Shown: positions 1 to 8,610 of the stretch, in pieces
Numbering within the stretch: position 1 is the stretch's first letter
Layout of the letters: each line of letters starts with the position of its first letter
From: JALORV01 sp963712485
Lineage (GTDB): Bacteria; Pseudomonadota; Gammaproteobacteria; Burkholderiales; Burkholderiaceae_F
Assembly (NCBI GenBank): GCA_963712485.1
Contig: CAVQID010000011.1
Span: 93,013 to 157,012, forward strand
Direction: 5' to 3'
DNA length: 64,000 nucleotides
Translations under genes and position numbers: made by a program
The notes under the pieces: model-generated
The model's input: the letters and a program-made list of their open reading frames with translations, nothing else
What the model was told of the DNA's origin: nothing
Databases searched by the model: none

Positions 1-1333
1 CGGCCAGTGCGTCCGAGGTCCACTCGCGGTCGGTCATCGGCTTGGTGTGACGCAGGCCGCCGGTTTCGGCGATATAGCCGGTCAGGTGGTAGTTGCGCGC
101 CACCAGGTCGTAGTGGCTGAACATGTCGGTGTACGGAGCCGGCAGGTCGTAGCTCGGCGCCATGTAGGCGAGGCCGACCCGGTACAGCTGTCCGCGCATG
201 TCGTACTGATCGGACGCCAGCGCCGCCCACGAATCCTCATCGAGGTAAAAGGTGCGCTTGCTGTAAATGTGGCGCTTGCCTTCGCGCAGCGTGGCCTCGA
301 CGACCCACACGCGATGCAGTTCCCAGCGTACGTGGTCGGGGTTCAGGTGACCGGGCTTCAGCAGATCGTCCTGCTTGGCCTGGTAGACCGCGCCGTAGGC
401 GTTGTACGGCACATAAATCTCCTTCTTGCCGACCAGCTTGAAATCGAAGCGGTCCATCGAACCGATGAACAGGAAGATGTCATCGAAGGTGTTGGCACCG
501 GCCGTTCCGGGATTCGGCGTATCGAAATTGAAGTCCGGCGCCACTTTGACGCGGCGCTGCCCCGGCAGGTAACTCCACGCGCGGCGATCCTTGGTGCCCA
601 TGTCGATCGGGTCGACGATTAGTAGCCCCTCACCGGCGCGGCGCGCCGGGCCCGTGTACATCAGACGGATGCGCCAGTAAGTTTCGGCGCTCGTCTTGCT
701 GTTGTCCCAGAACGGGTATTCCTGGACGCTGTTGCCCTCGGTGGCCAGCGCCGGACGGCCGTTGGCGTCTACCGTGAGGTTGCGGTACTTCGACTCGTAG
801 GACTGGCCGTTGAACCGCACCAAGTGGTTCCACATCGCCTCGTAACCGTCCTTCGGGATCGGGAACGGGAAGCCGGCGTGCGCGCCTTCGATCGAGCGGC
901 CGTTGTTGGTCGTCTTGGCCTTGGTGGCGTTCTTCAGCGTGTTGTCGGTGACGAACTTCGGAAACGCGACCGTGCGATGCGTCGGGTAGACGTCGACGCG
1001 GAAGGTCGGGTACTTCTGAAGCATCGCCTTGGTACCTTCAGTTAGCTTGTCGGCGTGCTGCGCCATGTTTTTGGCGTCGATCACCAGGCGCGGCTTTTCG
1101 GCGGCAAACGGGTTCGGCCGAATGCCGTCGCCGGCCTTGTAGCCGGCGGGCGGCGTGGTCAGGCCGCCCGTGTAGGCGGGAATGGTGCCGTCCTTGTTGG
1201 CATTCTTGTCCGCACCGACCGGGGTCAGTGTCGTGCCGATCGCCTTGGCTTCCTCGGCGGTAAGAGCCGCGTTGGCCTGTGCAGCAAAGGCCAGGGTCAG
1301 CGCGACCGCCAGTCTCTTCATTGACTTATGCAT
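1..1333 (-). CDS. DUF1329 outer-envelope protein (3' end cut off by window)
   Basis: The reading frame runs off the left edge; about 444 codons are visible, close to the usual family length of about 450, so only the last few residues are missing. The start at 1333 reads MHKSMKRLAVAL and is followed by a signal peptide ending near AQANA. The body has typical DUF1329 (LolB-like fold) features: an early KDGTIPAYTGG stretch, PFPIPKDGYEAMWNH, RRAWSYLPGQRRV and a late RHIYSKRTFYLDED segment. It lies 10 bp downstream of the DUF1302 gene on the same strand, the usual pairing for these families. The molecular role is not established; such pairs often accompany hydrophobic-substrate or steroid catabolism and export genes. 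Confidence 0.9.
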   Translation of the reverse strand, partial: MHKSMKRLAVALTLAFAAQANAALTAEEAKAIGTTLTPVGADKNANKDGTIPAYTGGLTTPPAGYKAGDGIRPNPFAAEKPRLVIDAKNMAQHADKLTEGTKAMLQKYPTFRVDVYPTHRTVAFPKFVTDNTLKNATKAKTTNNGRSIEGAHAGFPFPIPKDGYEAMWNHLVRFNGQSYESKYRNLTVDANGRPALATEGNSVQEYPFWDNSKTSAETYWRIRLMYTGPARRAGEGLLIVDPIDMGTKDRRAWSYLPGQRRVKVAPDFNFDTPNPGTAGANTFDDIFLFIGSMDRFDFKLVGKKEIYVPYNAYGAVYQAKQDDLLKPGHLNPDHVRWELHRVWVVEATLREGKRHIYSKRTFYLDEDSWAALASDQYDMRGQLYRVGLAYMAPSYDLPAPYTDMFSHYDLVARNYHLTGYIAETGGLRHTKPMTDREWTSDALA

Positions 1334-1343
1334 GGTCGTCCCC

Positions 1344-3032
1344 TTAGAAAGTTGTCTTGAACGTCAGGCTGATGAAACCGCGGTCCTTCAAGAAGGTCGT
1401 CAGGCCGTTCTGGCTCGTGACCGACGTGCCGTTGTCCTTGTAGCGGCCCACCCAATCGATGTACTTCAGATCGAAACGGTATTTCTGGAACACATCGGCG
1501 GCGATGCCGATGCTGTAGTTGCCGAGGGCCTGGTTACCGCCAAAAACCGTGGGGGCATTGCCGCTGAGGCCCACTGCGTAGGTGACCGGGGCAAACAGGT
1601 CGACGCCCGGAAACACCTGGTACCAGGTCGGCGTGAACGCGAGCGCGAGGCCGGCGTAGTTGCGGGTGGTGCAGCCGTCCCACTTGTCTCTGCCGGCGCA
1701 CGGTGCATAGCCCTCGGCCATGAACAGGTTGGCGCCGCTGCGGACCTTGGTGTAATGCGCAAACGTCAGTTCGGCGGCCCAGGTGGCGGCATCGAACACC
1801 GGCGTCTGCGGAATCACGCCCAGCGTGTTGACGAGTCCGTGCAACGTATCGCCGCGCGGTCCCTTGGTTTCGCCTTCGGATGGCAGCCCCGGCGCGATGC
1901 CGAGTACCTGCGAATTCAGCGGTGTATTGCGCCGATACGACAACTCCGCACCGACACTGACGCCGCCGATGTTCTTGGCCAGGCTGACCCCGAAGAGGTC
2001 GATGTCGTCAGCGTAGACGAGGCTGTAGACGCTTCTGTTAGGCCCGACTGTCGTCAGCAGCGTCTGCGGCAGCTTGTCGGCGTAATTGCGGTAGTAGAAG
2101 CCGAGCGTGCCGTCGAGCCATTCCGGACTCCAGCGTGCGGCAAGGCCCCATTCGCCGTATTCCTTCGGCTCCGATGGGTTGCCATTCGCGGCGAAGCCGA
2201 GCGCTGCCGACAGGAACTGGCGATCGGGACCGTTGAAGACAAAGTCAACCGGGCCCAGATACGTACCGCCTTCAGGGTAGCGGTAGGCCTCCCATTCGAG
2301 CAGGTATTCGGCGGAGATCGACAGCGTGTCGGTGATCTGCGACGTTGCGGAGATCTGATTCAGCGGACGGAACAGTTCCTTGGCCTCGGAACCGGGTGTC
2401 GCAAATCCCTTCTGCAAATCGAGCGGGTTCTGCGAGTAGGCGACGCTGTGCAGGTTGCCGTTGACGAACAGCGACTCGCCCCAGTAGATCGTATGGCTAC
2501 CGACCTTTACCGACGTCGGTGCTGACCACATGTCGAAGCCGGCAAACACGAACGCGTCGAGGATTTCACCCGACGGACCCTGGTAGAAGCGGTTGGTGTA
2601 GGTGCTGTACTTCTTGTTGATGTAGCTCGGAATCTGCGTAAATGGCGGATTCGGATTGGTCTTGCTGTCGTCGCCGTAGGCGAAGTCGTACCAGCCGGCG
2701 GCGCTCAGTCGCGCTCCAAACCGCTTCATATAGACGACGTCGATTTCGGTCAGCACGTCGAAGCGGTTGGCGACTGCGTCGCCCCGGTCGAAGCTGTAGT
2801 CGCCCTCGTCGGCGATCACCGTGTTGCCGATCTTGCTGTCGCGGTTCTCGACGCGCACCGCATAGTTGTAGCGCAGCGTGTTGTCCCACCGGATCGACAG
2901 GTCGGGGTTGCCGAGGTCGAATTCGAAGGCCAGGGCCGGCGCGGCCATGACCGCACACGCGGCTGCGACAGCGACGGCAACTGTGCGGGCGCCGAACCGC
3001 CGGCGGCCTTGTTGAAGGTCATCCTGAATCAC
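1344..3032 (-). CDS. DUF1302 outer-membrane beta-barrel protein
   Basis: A 562-residue protein with a signal peptide (cleavage near PALAFEFDLG), beginning at GTG 3032, which has a GGGAG ribosome site seven bases upstream. The sequence alternates aromatic and polar residues like a porin-type barrel, contains the family-typical IRWDNTLRYNYAVR segment near the N-terminus, and ends in a C-terminal phenylalanine (TFKTTF) expected of BAM-inserted barrels. It leads a two-gene operon with the DUF1329 gene. Family knowledge suggests a large outer-membrane channel or substrate-handling barrel; no substrate can be inferred here. Confidence 0.9.
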   Translation of the reverse strand: MIQDDLQQGRRRFGARTVAVAVAAACAVMAAPALAFEFDLGNPDLSIRWDNTLRYNYAVRVENRDSKIGNTVIADEGDYSFDRGDAVANRFDVLTEIDVVYMKRFGARLSAAGWYDFAYGDDSKTNPNPPFTQIPSYINKKYSTYTNRFYQGPSGEILDAFVFAGFDMWSAPTSVKVGSHTIYWGESLFVNGNLHSVAYSQNPLDLQKGFATPGSEAKELFRPLNQISATSQITDTLSISAEYLLEWEAYRYPEGGTYLGPVDFVFNGPDRQFLSAALGFAANGNPSEPKEYGEWGLAARWSPEWLDGTLGFYYRNYADKLPQTLLTTVGPNRSVYSLVYADDIDLFGVSLAKNIGGVSVGAELSYRRNTPLNSQVLGIAPGLPSEGETKGPRGDTLHGLVNTLGVIPQTPVFDAATWAAELTFAHYTKVRSGANLFMAEGYAPCAGRDKWDGCTTRNYAGLALAFTPTWYQVFPGVDLFAPVTYAVGLSGNAPTVFGGNQALGNYSIGIAADVFQKYRFDLKYIDWVGRYKDNGTSVTSQNGLTTFLKDRGFISLTFKTTF

Positions 3033-3570
3033 TTGTTCTCCCTTGTTGATCTGTGTCGGGCGAGGCCGCTAAGCGACAGCCTGGACGCGAAACGAATTTT
3101 CAACATCCGGAGCACCGCCGACACCCCCCTTGGCCGGGGGGAAGCGCCACCCGCAACGCAACCAGGCCTGCGCCATCCGACTCGGACGCGACGCAGGCCA
3201 CGCCAGGTCGCAAGCAACGCTCAGCGAGGTCGCCGGAACCGGGAATCCCGAGTGGAAAGTCGGTCCTGGGAAACTGATCCGGAATGTCGGGCCCGTCACG
3301 GGCCCGCCCGGGCTCCCGGCGCCGCCTAGCGCCGCGGCTCGGCGAACAGGGCGTCCTGATCGGCTAACAGTTGCCGCAGCAGCGAGGGAATGACAGCAGG
3401 CCCGTTCGAACGGGGCGCCCTAAGCATCGGCGGTTGTTCTCATGACGCAAACCCTTGGAGGGACGCTGCTGCCGGCCGAGATCGGCTCAACCCACGGCGA
3501 ATCCCCGACACATTCGCTCGACGATGCAGGTCGACTTGAGCGAAGCGTCGGGCGACGCACCGCAGCCCGC
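3033..3570. other. Intergenic region, promoter side of the DUF1302 operon
   Basis: This 538-bp stretch has short frames on both strands but none with a convincing ribosome site or family signature. It must carry the promoter of the DUF1302-DUF1329 pair. It contains a perfect 8-bp inverted repeat at 3288-3306 (CGGGCCCG-TCA-CGGGCCCG) with no following T tract, so it is more likely a structural or protein-binding element than a terminator. Confidence 0.5.
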
Positions 3571-3984
3571 TTAGTAACTCTTCACCCCCTTCAAGGATTC
3601 CGCCGAGGGCGGCGCCTCCAGCCATTCGATCCGAAAATCGTTCGGGCCCACGCGAGTTGCTCGTAGAGGCAGGAGACTCGGGGATCCGGGTGACAGGAGT
3701 GCGCACGGCTGATTGAGCGGGAACGCGTCGGCCGGAAACGTGTAGCTGGCAAAGTTGCCGCTCGTGTTCTGAAACGAGACTTGTGGCCCATCGGGCCAGA
3801 TGGTGACGTAGTACTTCTTCGTTGGATGCTTGCTCGTCTTGTGCTCTGCCTCTCGCAGTGTGACGGCCGGTCCTGCGAGGCCATGCGTTGTCGCATCTGC
3901 CCCGCGGGGCAGCGCTGCGATCAAGCTCCATGTAAGGGCGAGCAGCGCGAGGAAACCAGGACGCAGCGTTCTACGAACCTTCAT
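3571..3984 (-). CDS. Small secreted hypothetical protein
   Basis: A 137-residue protein. The start at 3984 (MKVRRTLRPGFLALLAL) is preferred over an ATG 21 bases upstream because GGAGGT sits five bases before it. A classical signal peptide is followed by a mature domain of about 105 residues rich in aromatic and beta-forming residues (YYVTIWPDGPQVSFQN). There are no cysteines suggesting a lipobox. No family is recognised. The next gene downstream, separated by about 70 to 80 bp to the left, is the baseplate-V-like gene on the same strand, but a functional link is not shown. Confidence 0.6.
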   Translation of the reverse strand: MKVRRTLRPGFLALLALTWSLIAALPRGADATTHGLAGPAVTLREAEHKTSKHPTKKYYVTIWPDGPQVSFQNTSGNFASYTFPADAFPLNQPCALLSPGSPSLLPLRATRVGPNDFRIEWLEAPPSAESLKGVKSY

Positions 3985-4063
3985 CGACCACCTCCATGGC
4001 GGCATTGCTGACGCCTAACGACTTTCCTGGCCTTCATTCGCGACTCGGTGGCGGCCGGAAGGG

Positions 4064-4708
4064 TCACCACACGTTGCCGGCCCCGGGTGTATAGCTCGCA
4101 CTTACGACGGCATTGCTGATCAGCGTGTCGCACTTCAGAACTCCGTCGAAATGCGATAGCGCCGCGTTGACCTTGAGCAGGGCGGCGTCGACCTCCAGCA
4201 TGCCGGCGCTGATCTGCACTTTGGACGCTGCGAGCACGGTGACGCCGGATGGCGACAACGTCACCGAGTTACCGTGCGCGTCTTCGATGCGCACTGTCCC
4301 AGCATCGTCCTGCAAAGTCATTCGCTGCCCGCCCGGTGTTTCCACGGTCAGGCTATTGTTGTCCTGCTCGTCGACGATGCGCAACGTAACGCCGTTGCGA
4401 GACCGGATCAGCATGACGCTCTCCGCCGGATTGCTGACCGGAGGCGGGGGTGACGTCTTGCTCCACATCGCGCCAAGGACGCACGGCGATCGCAGGTCCC
4501 CCTGCACGAACGTCACGAGGACTTCGTCACCGACAGCGGGAACGAACAGTGTTCCGCTATCCCGGCCCGCCATCATCGTCGCGAGCCGCGCCCAGATCCC
4601 GTTGCTCGCATCCTTCAACCCGGCCACCCGCACCAGCACGCGTGCAAGATTCTCCGGATCGCGATTGTCGAGGACCGATGCCGAGTAGATTCCCTGAAAC
4701 GTATCCAT
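4064..4708 (-). CDS. Orphan phage baseplate assembly protein V / VgrG-like spike
   Basis: A 214-residue protein. The start at 4708 (MDTFQGIYSASVLDNRDPE) has GGAGG seven bases upstream; longer in-frame extensions look non-coding. Residues 1-90 resemble the gp5/gpV OB-fold: an early NLARVLVRVAG strand, then FVPAVGDEVLVTFVQGD and a VLGAMWS strand. Residues 100-214 are short repeated hydrophobic beta strands (VTLRIVDEQDNN, MTLQDDAGTVRIEDAHGNSV), consistent with a trimeric beta-helix needle, ending GAGNVW. Such proteins form the hub or spike of contractile injection systems and phage tails. No tube, sheath or baseplate gene is nearby, so it is an orphan in this window. Confidence 0.75.
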   Translation of the reverse strand: MDTFQGIYSASVLDNRDPENLARVLVRVAGLKDASNGIWARLATMMAGRDSGTLFVPAVGDEVLVTFVQGDLRSPCVLGAMWSKTSPPPPVSNPAESVMLIRSRNGVTLRIVDEQDNNSLTVETPGGQRMTLQDDAGTVRIEDAHGNSVTLSPSGVTVLAASKVQISAGMLEVDAALLKVNAALSHFDGVLKCDTLISNAVVSASYTPGAGNVW

Positions 4709-4866
4709 CTGATGCCTCCACGTGACGTGTTGCCGTGGCGATTGTCGTCCCGCACTTCCGCTTTGTGACAGCTCCTCCGCCAAAGCGCAAGGACCGCTCG
4801 CGTTCTTTGCTCGGCGGCCAGCCACTCTTGATTCCGGTATGGACACAAACAGCGCGCGAGTCCGCG

Positions 4867-5265
4867 CTATTGCCCGGAGTTCGTCATCAGCGCCGCGCGA
4901 ACGCGTTTGTGCAGGCGATCGACTTCGGCCGCGTCGAGGGCCTTTGCTCGCGAGGGGTTGAGATCGTCGAAGGCGTAGATAGGAACCAGATGCACATGCA
5001 CGTGCGGCACGGAGAATCCCTCGACCGCGACCCCCACGCGCTTTGCCGACATCACTTCCTTGAGCGGCGATGCGATCCGGGCTGCTGCGGCCCAAAGACT
5101 TTGATAGGCGATCGGACTCAGGTCAAACAGGTAATCCGTGTGCTGCTTCGGGATCAGCACGACATGGCCGGGATTGATGTGCTCCAGCGGAAAGAACGCG
5201 AGGTGATCGGCGTCTTCGTACACCGTCCGCGCGGGCGCGCGGCCGGCGACGATCTGGCAGAACAC
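4867..5265 (-). CDS. HIT family nucleotide hydrolase
   Basis: A 132-residue histidine-triad protein. The catalytic motif HVHVH near residue 88 follows a GFSVPHVHVHLVP stretch, and the N-terminal core (YEDADHLAFFPLEHINPGH) is typical of the Hint/HinT branch that cleaves AMP- or acyl-AMP-type phosphoramidates in the cytoplasm. The only standard in-frame start is GTG 5265, which begins after the first cysteine of the usual C-x-x-C zinc pair (CVFC in the untranslated frame). The frame is open upstream to a TAG near 5340 without another ATG, GTG or TTG, and GTG 5265 has no good ribosome site, so the true start is uncertain. Confidence 0.85.
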   Translation of the reverse strand: MFCQIVAGRAPARTVYEDADHLAFFPLEHINPGHVVLIPKQHTDYLFDLSPIAYQSLWAAAARIASPLKEVMSAKRVGVAVEGFSVPHVHVHLVPIYAFDDLNPSRAKALDAAEVDRLHKRVRAALMTNSGQ

Positions 5266-5510
5266 GCAGGGGTTCGAGGTCGTCCATGGCGTGATGGTGG
5301 GTTGCTCACCTGCGAGCTTAGCGTTGGTCGCCTGCGACCGCTATCCGGCGAAAGCGCGTTTCGAGCGGCGGCGCCGCCCCCTCTGATCGACGCGTGCGTC
5401 CGTTACGACGAGGTGCTCCAGCTTCACGTTGGTGACGACCGGCCTTCGACTACCAAGCCGCGCGTTGCGCAAGCCCGAGTAGGTCGACGCGGCTAGCGCC
5501 GCGTCGCGCG

Positions 5511-6092
5511 CTAGCGCTTGAGCGACGGTCGCCCGTGCGCCGTCGTCTCCGCATTCCATTCCAGTCCGCGGCGCTCCGCCATCGCGCGACCCACGCGGCT
5601 CCAGTCCTCCGCATTGAGTACACGCTGGAGCGCCGGCAGCAACACCGTCTCCTCGGCCTCGATGTGCCGGTCGTACATCGACGCGAATCGGGCCACGGCG
5701 TCGCGGTCAAGCGCGGCCGCGTCGCCGGCGCTGATGCGCGCCAGCACCGCGTCGAGCTGACGCCACAGCGCGGCCATCTCCAGGTGATCGGCCTCCACGC
5801 GGTCGATCACGGCCGTCGTCGCCGGATCTGCGGCGTGGCAGCGCTCGCGCAGCAGCGGAAACATGTCGACTTCTTCGTCCTCGTGGTGCCGCGGCGCCGC
5901 CTCGTTGAAGTAGCGCCGGATCGATGCGGCGCTCTGCTGCGCCTCCTCGTCGGCGCCGCTCTGGCGGACATGCGCCTCGAGCCGATCCAGCAAGGCCGCG
6001 AATCGACGGACCCGCTGGTGGCAGGCCAGCCACATTTCGACCGGCTCGTCGAAGCTGGCGCCGGGACTGTGAAATTCAATCGTTGACGTCAT
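5511..6092 (-). CDS. Hemerythrin HHE-domain protein
   Basis: A 193-residue cytoplasmic four-helix di-iron protein. The start at 6092 (MTSTIEFHSPGASF) overlaps the stop of the upstream sirB-like gene by four bases (ATGA), indicating translational coupling. Expected ligands are visible: His in LACHQRV near residue 25, HHEDEE near residue 72, EADHLEM near 107 and YDRHIEAEE near 145. Bacterial HHE proteins bind O2 or NO and help repair nitrosatively damaged iron centres. Its place at the end of the nitrate operon, after nnrS, supports a role in protection against NO formed during nitrate respiration; that role is inferred. Confidence 0.9.
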   Translation of the reverse strand: MTSTIEFHSPGASFDEPVEMWLACHQRVRRFAALLDRLEAHVRQSGADEEAQQSAASIRRYFNEAAPRHHEDEEVDMFPLLRERCHAADPATTAVIDRVEADHLEMAALWRQLDAVLARISAGDAAALDRDAVARFASMYDRHIEAEETVLLPALQRVLNAEDWSRVGRAMAERRGLEWNAETTAHGRPSLKR

Positions 6093-6475
6093 GTGCCGGC
6101 TCCTGCAAACGGCCCGAGCGGGTGCTTGGTTAACGCGACCGCGATGATGTAGGCATACGAGATTATCGCCACGCCGAGCGCCAGCGGGCGCGTGGCAGCG
6201 GGGCCGCGCAGTGCGCTGGCGCCTGCGACGATATAGATGACGAGTCCGACAAGCTTGGCCATGAGCCACGGAAACCGCAACGGGTCGATGCGTGCAATGG
6301 CTGCCATGCCGATGGCGCTTGCTAGCAGTGCCGTGTCGATCGCGTGCGGCGCAATCCGGAAGTAGCGCCGATGGACGCACGCCGAATCGGCGCGGATCAA
6401 TGCATAGCGCAGCACGAGTCCCAAGCCGGTGACCATCACTGCGCCGACATGGATGAACTTCAGCGTTGAGTACAT
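6089..6475 (-). CDS. SirB2-family membrane protein
   Basis: A 128-residue integral membrane protein with four predicted transmembrane segments (roughly residues 5-24, 47-65, 74-92 and 98-116). The N-terminus MYSTLKFIHVGAVMVTGLG and the central IDTALLASAIGMAAI segment fit the SirB family. These proteins are often encoded beside nnrS and denitrification genes, but no biochemical activity is established. It overlaps its neighbours on both sides (one base with nnrS, four with the hemerythrin gene), so it is part of the same transcript. Confidence 0.85.
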   Translation of the reverse strand: MYSTLKFIHVGAVMVTGLGLVLRYALIRADSACVHRRYFRIAPHAIDTALLASAIGMAAIARIDPLRFPWLMAKLVGLVIYIVAGASALRGPAATRPLALGVAIISYAYIIAVALTKHPLGPFAGAGT

Positions 6476-7800
6476 CAGCCCGGTCGGCCGTCAGTGCGCG
6501 GACGCATCAGAAGGGGCAGGTAACGTGCCGCCCACGCTGCCCACAGCGCCGTCCACAGCACTGCGGCGGCAGCTGACAGTGCACCGGCGTATTGAGGAAG
6601 CGTTGCCACCGACAGGCGCAACAGTGCCGTCGCCTGCAGCAGCCAGAAAGTGACCCAGACGAATCCGTCGGCGGTGACTGCGAGGCCGCCGTGCCCGCTG
6701 ATGACGCGTGTCGCCATCGCGAACAGCATGCTGCCCAGAAAGCCGATCGTCAGAGCATGCAGCGGCAGCATGCCGAGACGCGGGGCCTCAGTACCAAAAA
6801 GCAGCAGCAAAGCTGCATCGACGGCCGCAAGCACCAGCGCGATCGGGATCCACAGGAACGCGAGGTGCAGCATCGCGACGAGCCGCAATGAGGGCCCTCG
6901 CAGGGTCTGCATCAGTCCCCAACGCACCGCGAGCGCAGCGAGTGCCACGCCCATCGGCGCAATGCTGAGGATTGTCAGCCACGCCATCGCCTGTGCATCC
7001 AGCAGGTCGAAGCGGCCGGCGAGTTGCAGTGCGCCCAGCGTCAGCACGCCGGCGATGAGCAGCCCAAGCACCCAGTTCGGCCGCCAGGGGACCATGCCGG
7101 CAATGGCATTCGACGTGAAAAAGGGCAACACGCGATGCGCAACCGTGACGGTGATGGGCGCGACAAAGCCGAACACCAGAATCCCGGCTGCGGCGGCGAC
7201 CGCGTCGAAGTAGTGCGTCGCCAGTCCCGACGCGAAGAGCAGCGCGGCCGCAATGCCGGCGATCCAGAATGCGAGCACGCAGTGCGCGTGCAGCTTGTCG
7301 CGCGCGCGACTGGCGCGGAGCAGCGAGACAAAGCCGATGCCGATCGCCGTCCAGGCGAACACCAGCAGCAGTGCGCCGAAGGCCGCAACACCCATCGAGA
7401 CAACCGAGCCCACGAGCAGAAGCACGATGCCGGTGGCGTGTAGCCGCACGGGCCAGAGCAGCCGCGCGGCGGGTGGCGTCGGTACATCGAGCCAGCGCGG
7501 TCCTGCGGTGAACATGAAGCCGGCGATGAACAGTGGCATGTAAGCCGCCGTGAAGATGAACCCGTGAGCGAGCGTCGGCGGCAGCGTGGTCACCACCGCC
7601 ATGCCGGACCAGGTCACGGCAAGCAGACCCGCCCACCCGAGCGAGGCGAGAACGAGCATCAGCGCACCGGCGAAGAAAGCCAGCCGATGCGGTGCCAGCA
7701 GCAGCGCCCGCAGCGTGGCCGGCGGACGTGCGGCTTCGCGCGTGGAAGGGATCGGCCCGCGCGCCGCGGGCGAAATCGGAATGGTCCGTCGCGCGGTCAC
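6475..7800 (-). CDS. nnrS: NnrS family heme-copper membrane protein
   Basis: A 441-residue polytopic membrane protein with about twelve hydrophobic segments. The GTG start at 7800 overlaps the carbonic anhydrase stop (GTGA). Family features include HRLAFFAGALMLVLASLGWAG near the N-terminus, TLAHGFIFTAAYMPLFIAGFMFTAGPRWL, HCVLAFWIAG and HRVLPFFTSNAI, with conserved membrane histidines proposed to bind heme and copper. NnrS relieves nitrosative stress during denitrification, probably by limiting dinitrosyl-iron complexes. Its location inside the nar transcript links that protection to nitrate respiration. Confidence 0.95.
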   Translation of the reverse strand: MTARRTIPISPAARGPIPSTREAARPPATLRALLLAPHRLAFFAGALMLVLASLGWAGLLAVTWSGMAVVTTLPPTLAHGFIFTAAYMPLFIAGFMFTAGPRWLDVPTPPAARLLWPVRLHATGIVLLLVGSVVSMGVAAFGALLLVFAWTAIGIGFVSLLRASRARDKLHAHCVLAFWIAGIAAALLFASGLATHYFDAVAAAAGILVFGFVAPITVTVAHRVLPFFTSNAIAGMVPWRPNWVLGLLIAGVLTLGALQLAGRFDLLDAQAMAWLTILSIAPMGVALAALAVRWGLMQTLRGPSLRLVAMLHLAFLWIPIALVLAAVDAALLLLFGTEAPRLGMLPLHALTIGFLGSMLFAMATRVISGHGGLAVTADGFVWVTFWLLQATALLRLSVATLPQYAGALSAAAAVLWTALWAAWAARYLPLLMRPRTDGRPG

Positions 7801-8594
7801 CGTTCGCTCTCCGGCAGTTGCGCGCGCTGCATCGGCTCCGTCAGGTCGGTCGACGGCACGCCGCTGGCATCGAGCGGCAGCTGCGCACTGTCGCGGTACG
7901 GACCCGTGCCGGCATGGTCAGCCTGCGATGCGGGCACGAAGCCGCCACGTACGACGTCGAACACGTGCACTTCGCCGTCCTCGATCACGTAGTGCCAGCC
8001 GTGCAGGCTGAGGTGACCCGCCTCGACACGCTCGCGCACCATCGGATAGTCCATCAGGCGCTCAAGCTGCAGCACGATGGCGCGCTGCTCGGTGCGACGC
8101 AGTGCCTCCGGACCCGGCTCGGCCACCGGCAGCGCGGCTTCGCGACCGAGATCGAGCCAGCGAACGAGATTCCTCGCGGCGGCCGGGACGTCATCGTACA
8201 ACGCCCGTATCGCGCCGCAATGGCTGTGTCCGCAGACGATGATGCGCTTCACGTTCAGGACCAGCACCGCGTACTCGATCGAGGCCGAGGTGCCGTGAAA
8301 CCCCGCCAGACCGCCAGTTGCGGCAGTAGCGTCGAAGCCGCTCGTGGAGCGGCCCTGGGGGACGTCGTCCGCCCCGTCATACGGCGGCACGAAGGCGCCA
8401 ACGTTGCGGACGAGAAACAGGTCGCCGGGACCGGTACCGGTCAACAGATAGGGAACGATGCGCGAATCGCTGCAGCCGATGAACAGTGTCAGCGGTTGCT
8501 GCCCATCGTCGACCAGCGACCTGAAGTGCGCGCGGTACTGCGGGAACGCGTCCTCGTGGAATCGCCGCAGACGTTCGAGCAGTTCGTCGGGCAT
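7797..8594 (-). CDS. Beta-class carbonic anhydrase
   Basis: A 265-residue enzyme interconverting CO2 and bicarbonate. The start at 8594 (MPDELLERLRRFHEDAFPQY) is chosen over an upstream in-frame extension that would overlap the PPIase gene. Zinc ligands are visible: Cys and Asp in FIGCSDSRIVP near residues 40-46, and His plus Cys in VCGHSHCGAIRALY near residue 112. The middle insertion and the C-terminal HYVIEDGEVHVFDV strand fit the beta class. It sits 16 bp after the PPIase gene in the nar transcript. A supply of bicarbonate or pH balance during anaerobic growth is a plausible but unproven reason for co-expression. Confidence 0.95.
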   Translation of the reverse strand: MPDELLERLRRFHEDAFPQYRAHFRSLVDDGQQPLTLFIGCSDSRIVPYLLTGTGPGDLFLVRNVGAFVPPYDGADDVPQGRSTSGFDATAATGGLAGFHGTSASIEYAVLVLNVKRIIVCGHSHCGAIRALYDDVPAAARNLVRWLDLGREAALPVAEPGPEALRRTEQRAIVLQLERLMDYPMVRERVEAGHLSLHGWHYVIEDGEVHVFDVVRGGFVPASQADHAGTGPYRDSAQLPLDASGVPSTDLTEPMQRAQLPESER

Positions 8595-8610
8595 GGCGGG
8601 CCCGATGCGC

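Noticed and set aside
1182..2525. A 447-codon plus-strand frame opposite DUF1302.
   Set aside because: It is the complementary-frame shadow of a clear outer-membrane barrel gene, with no ribosome site or family motif.
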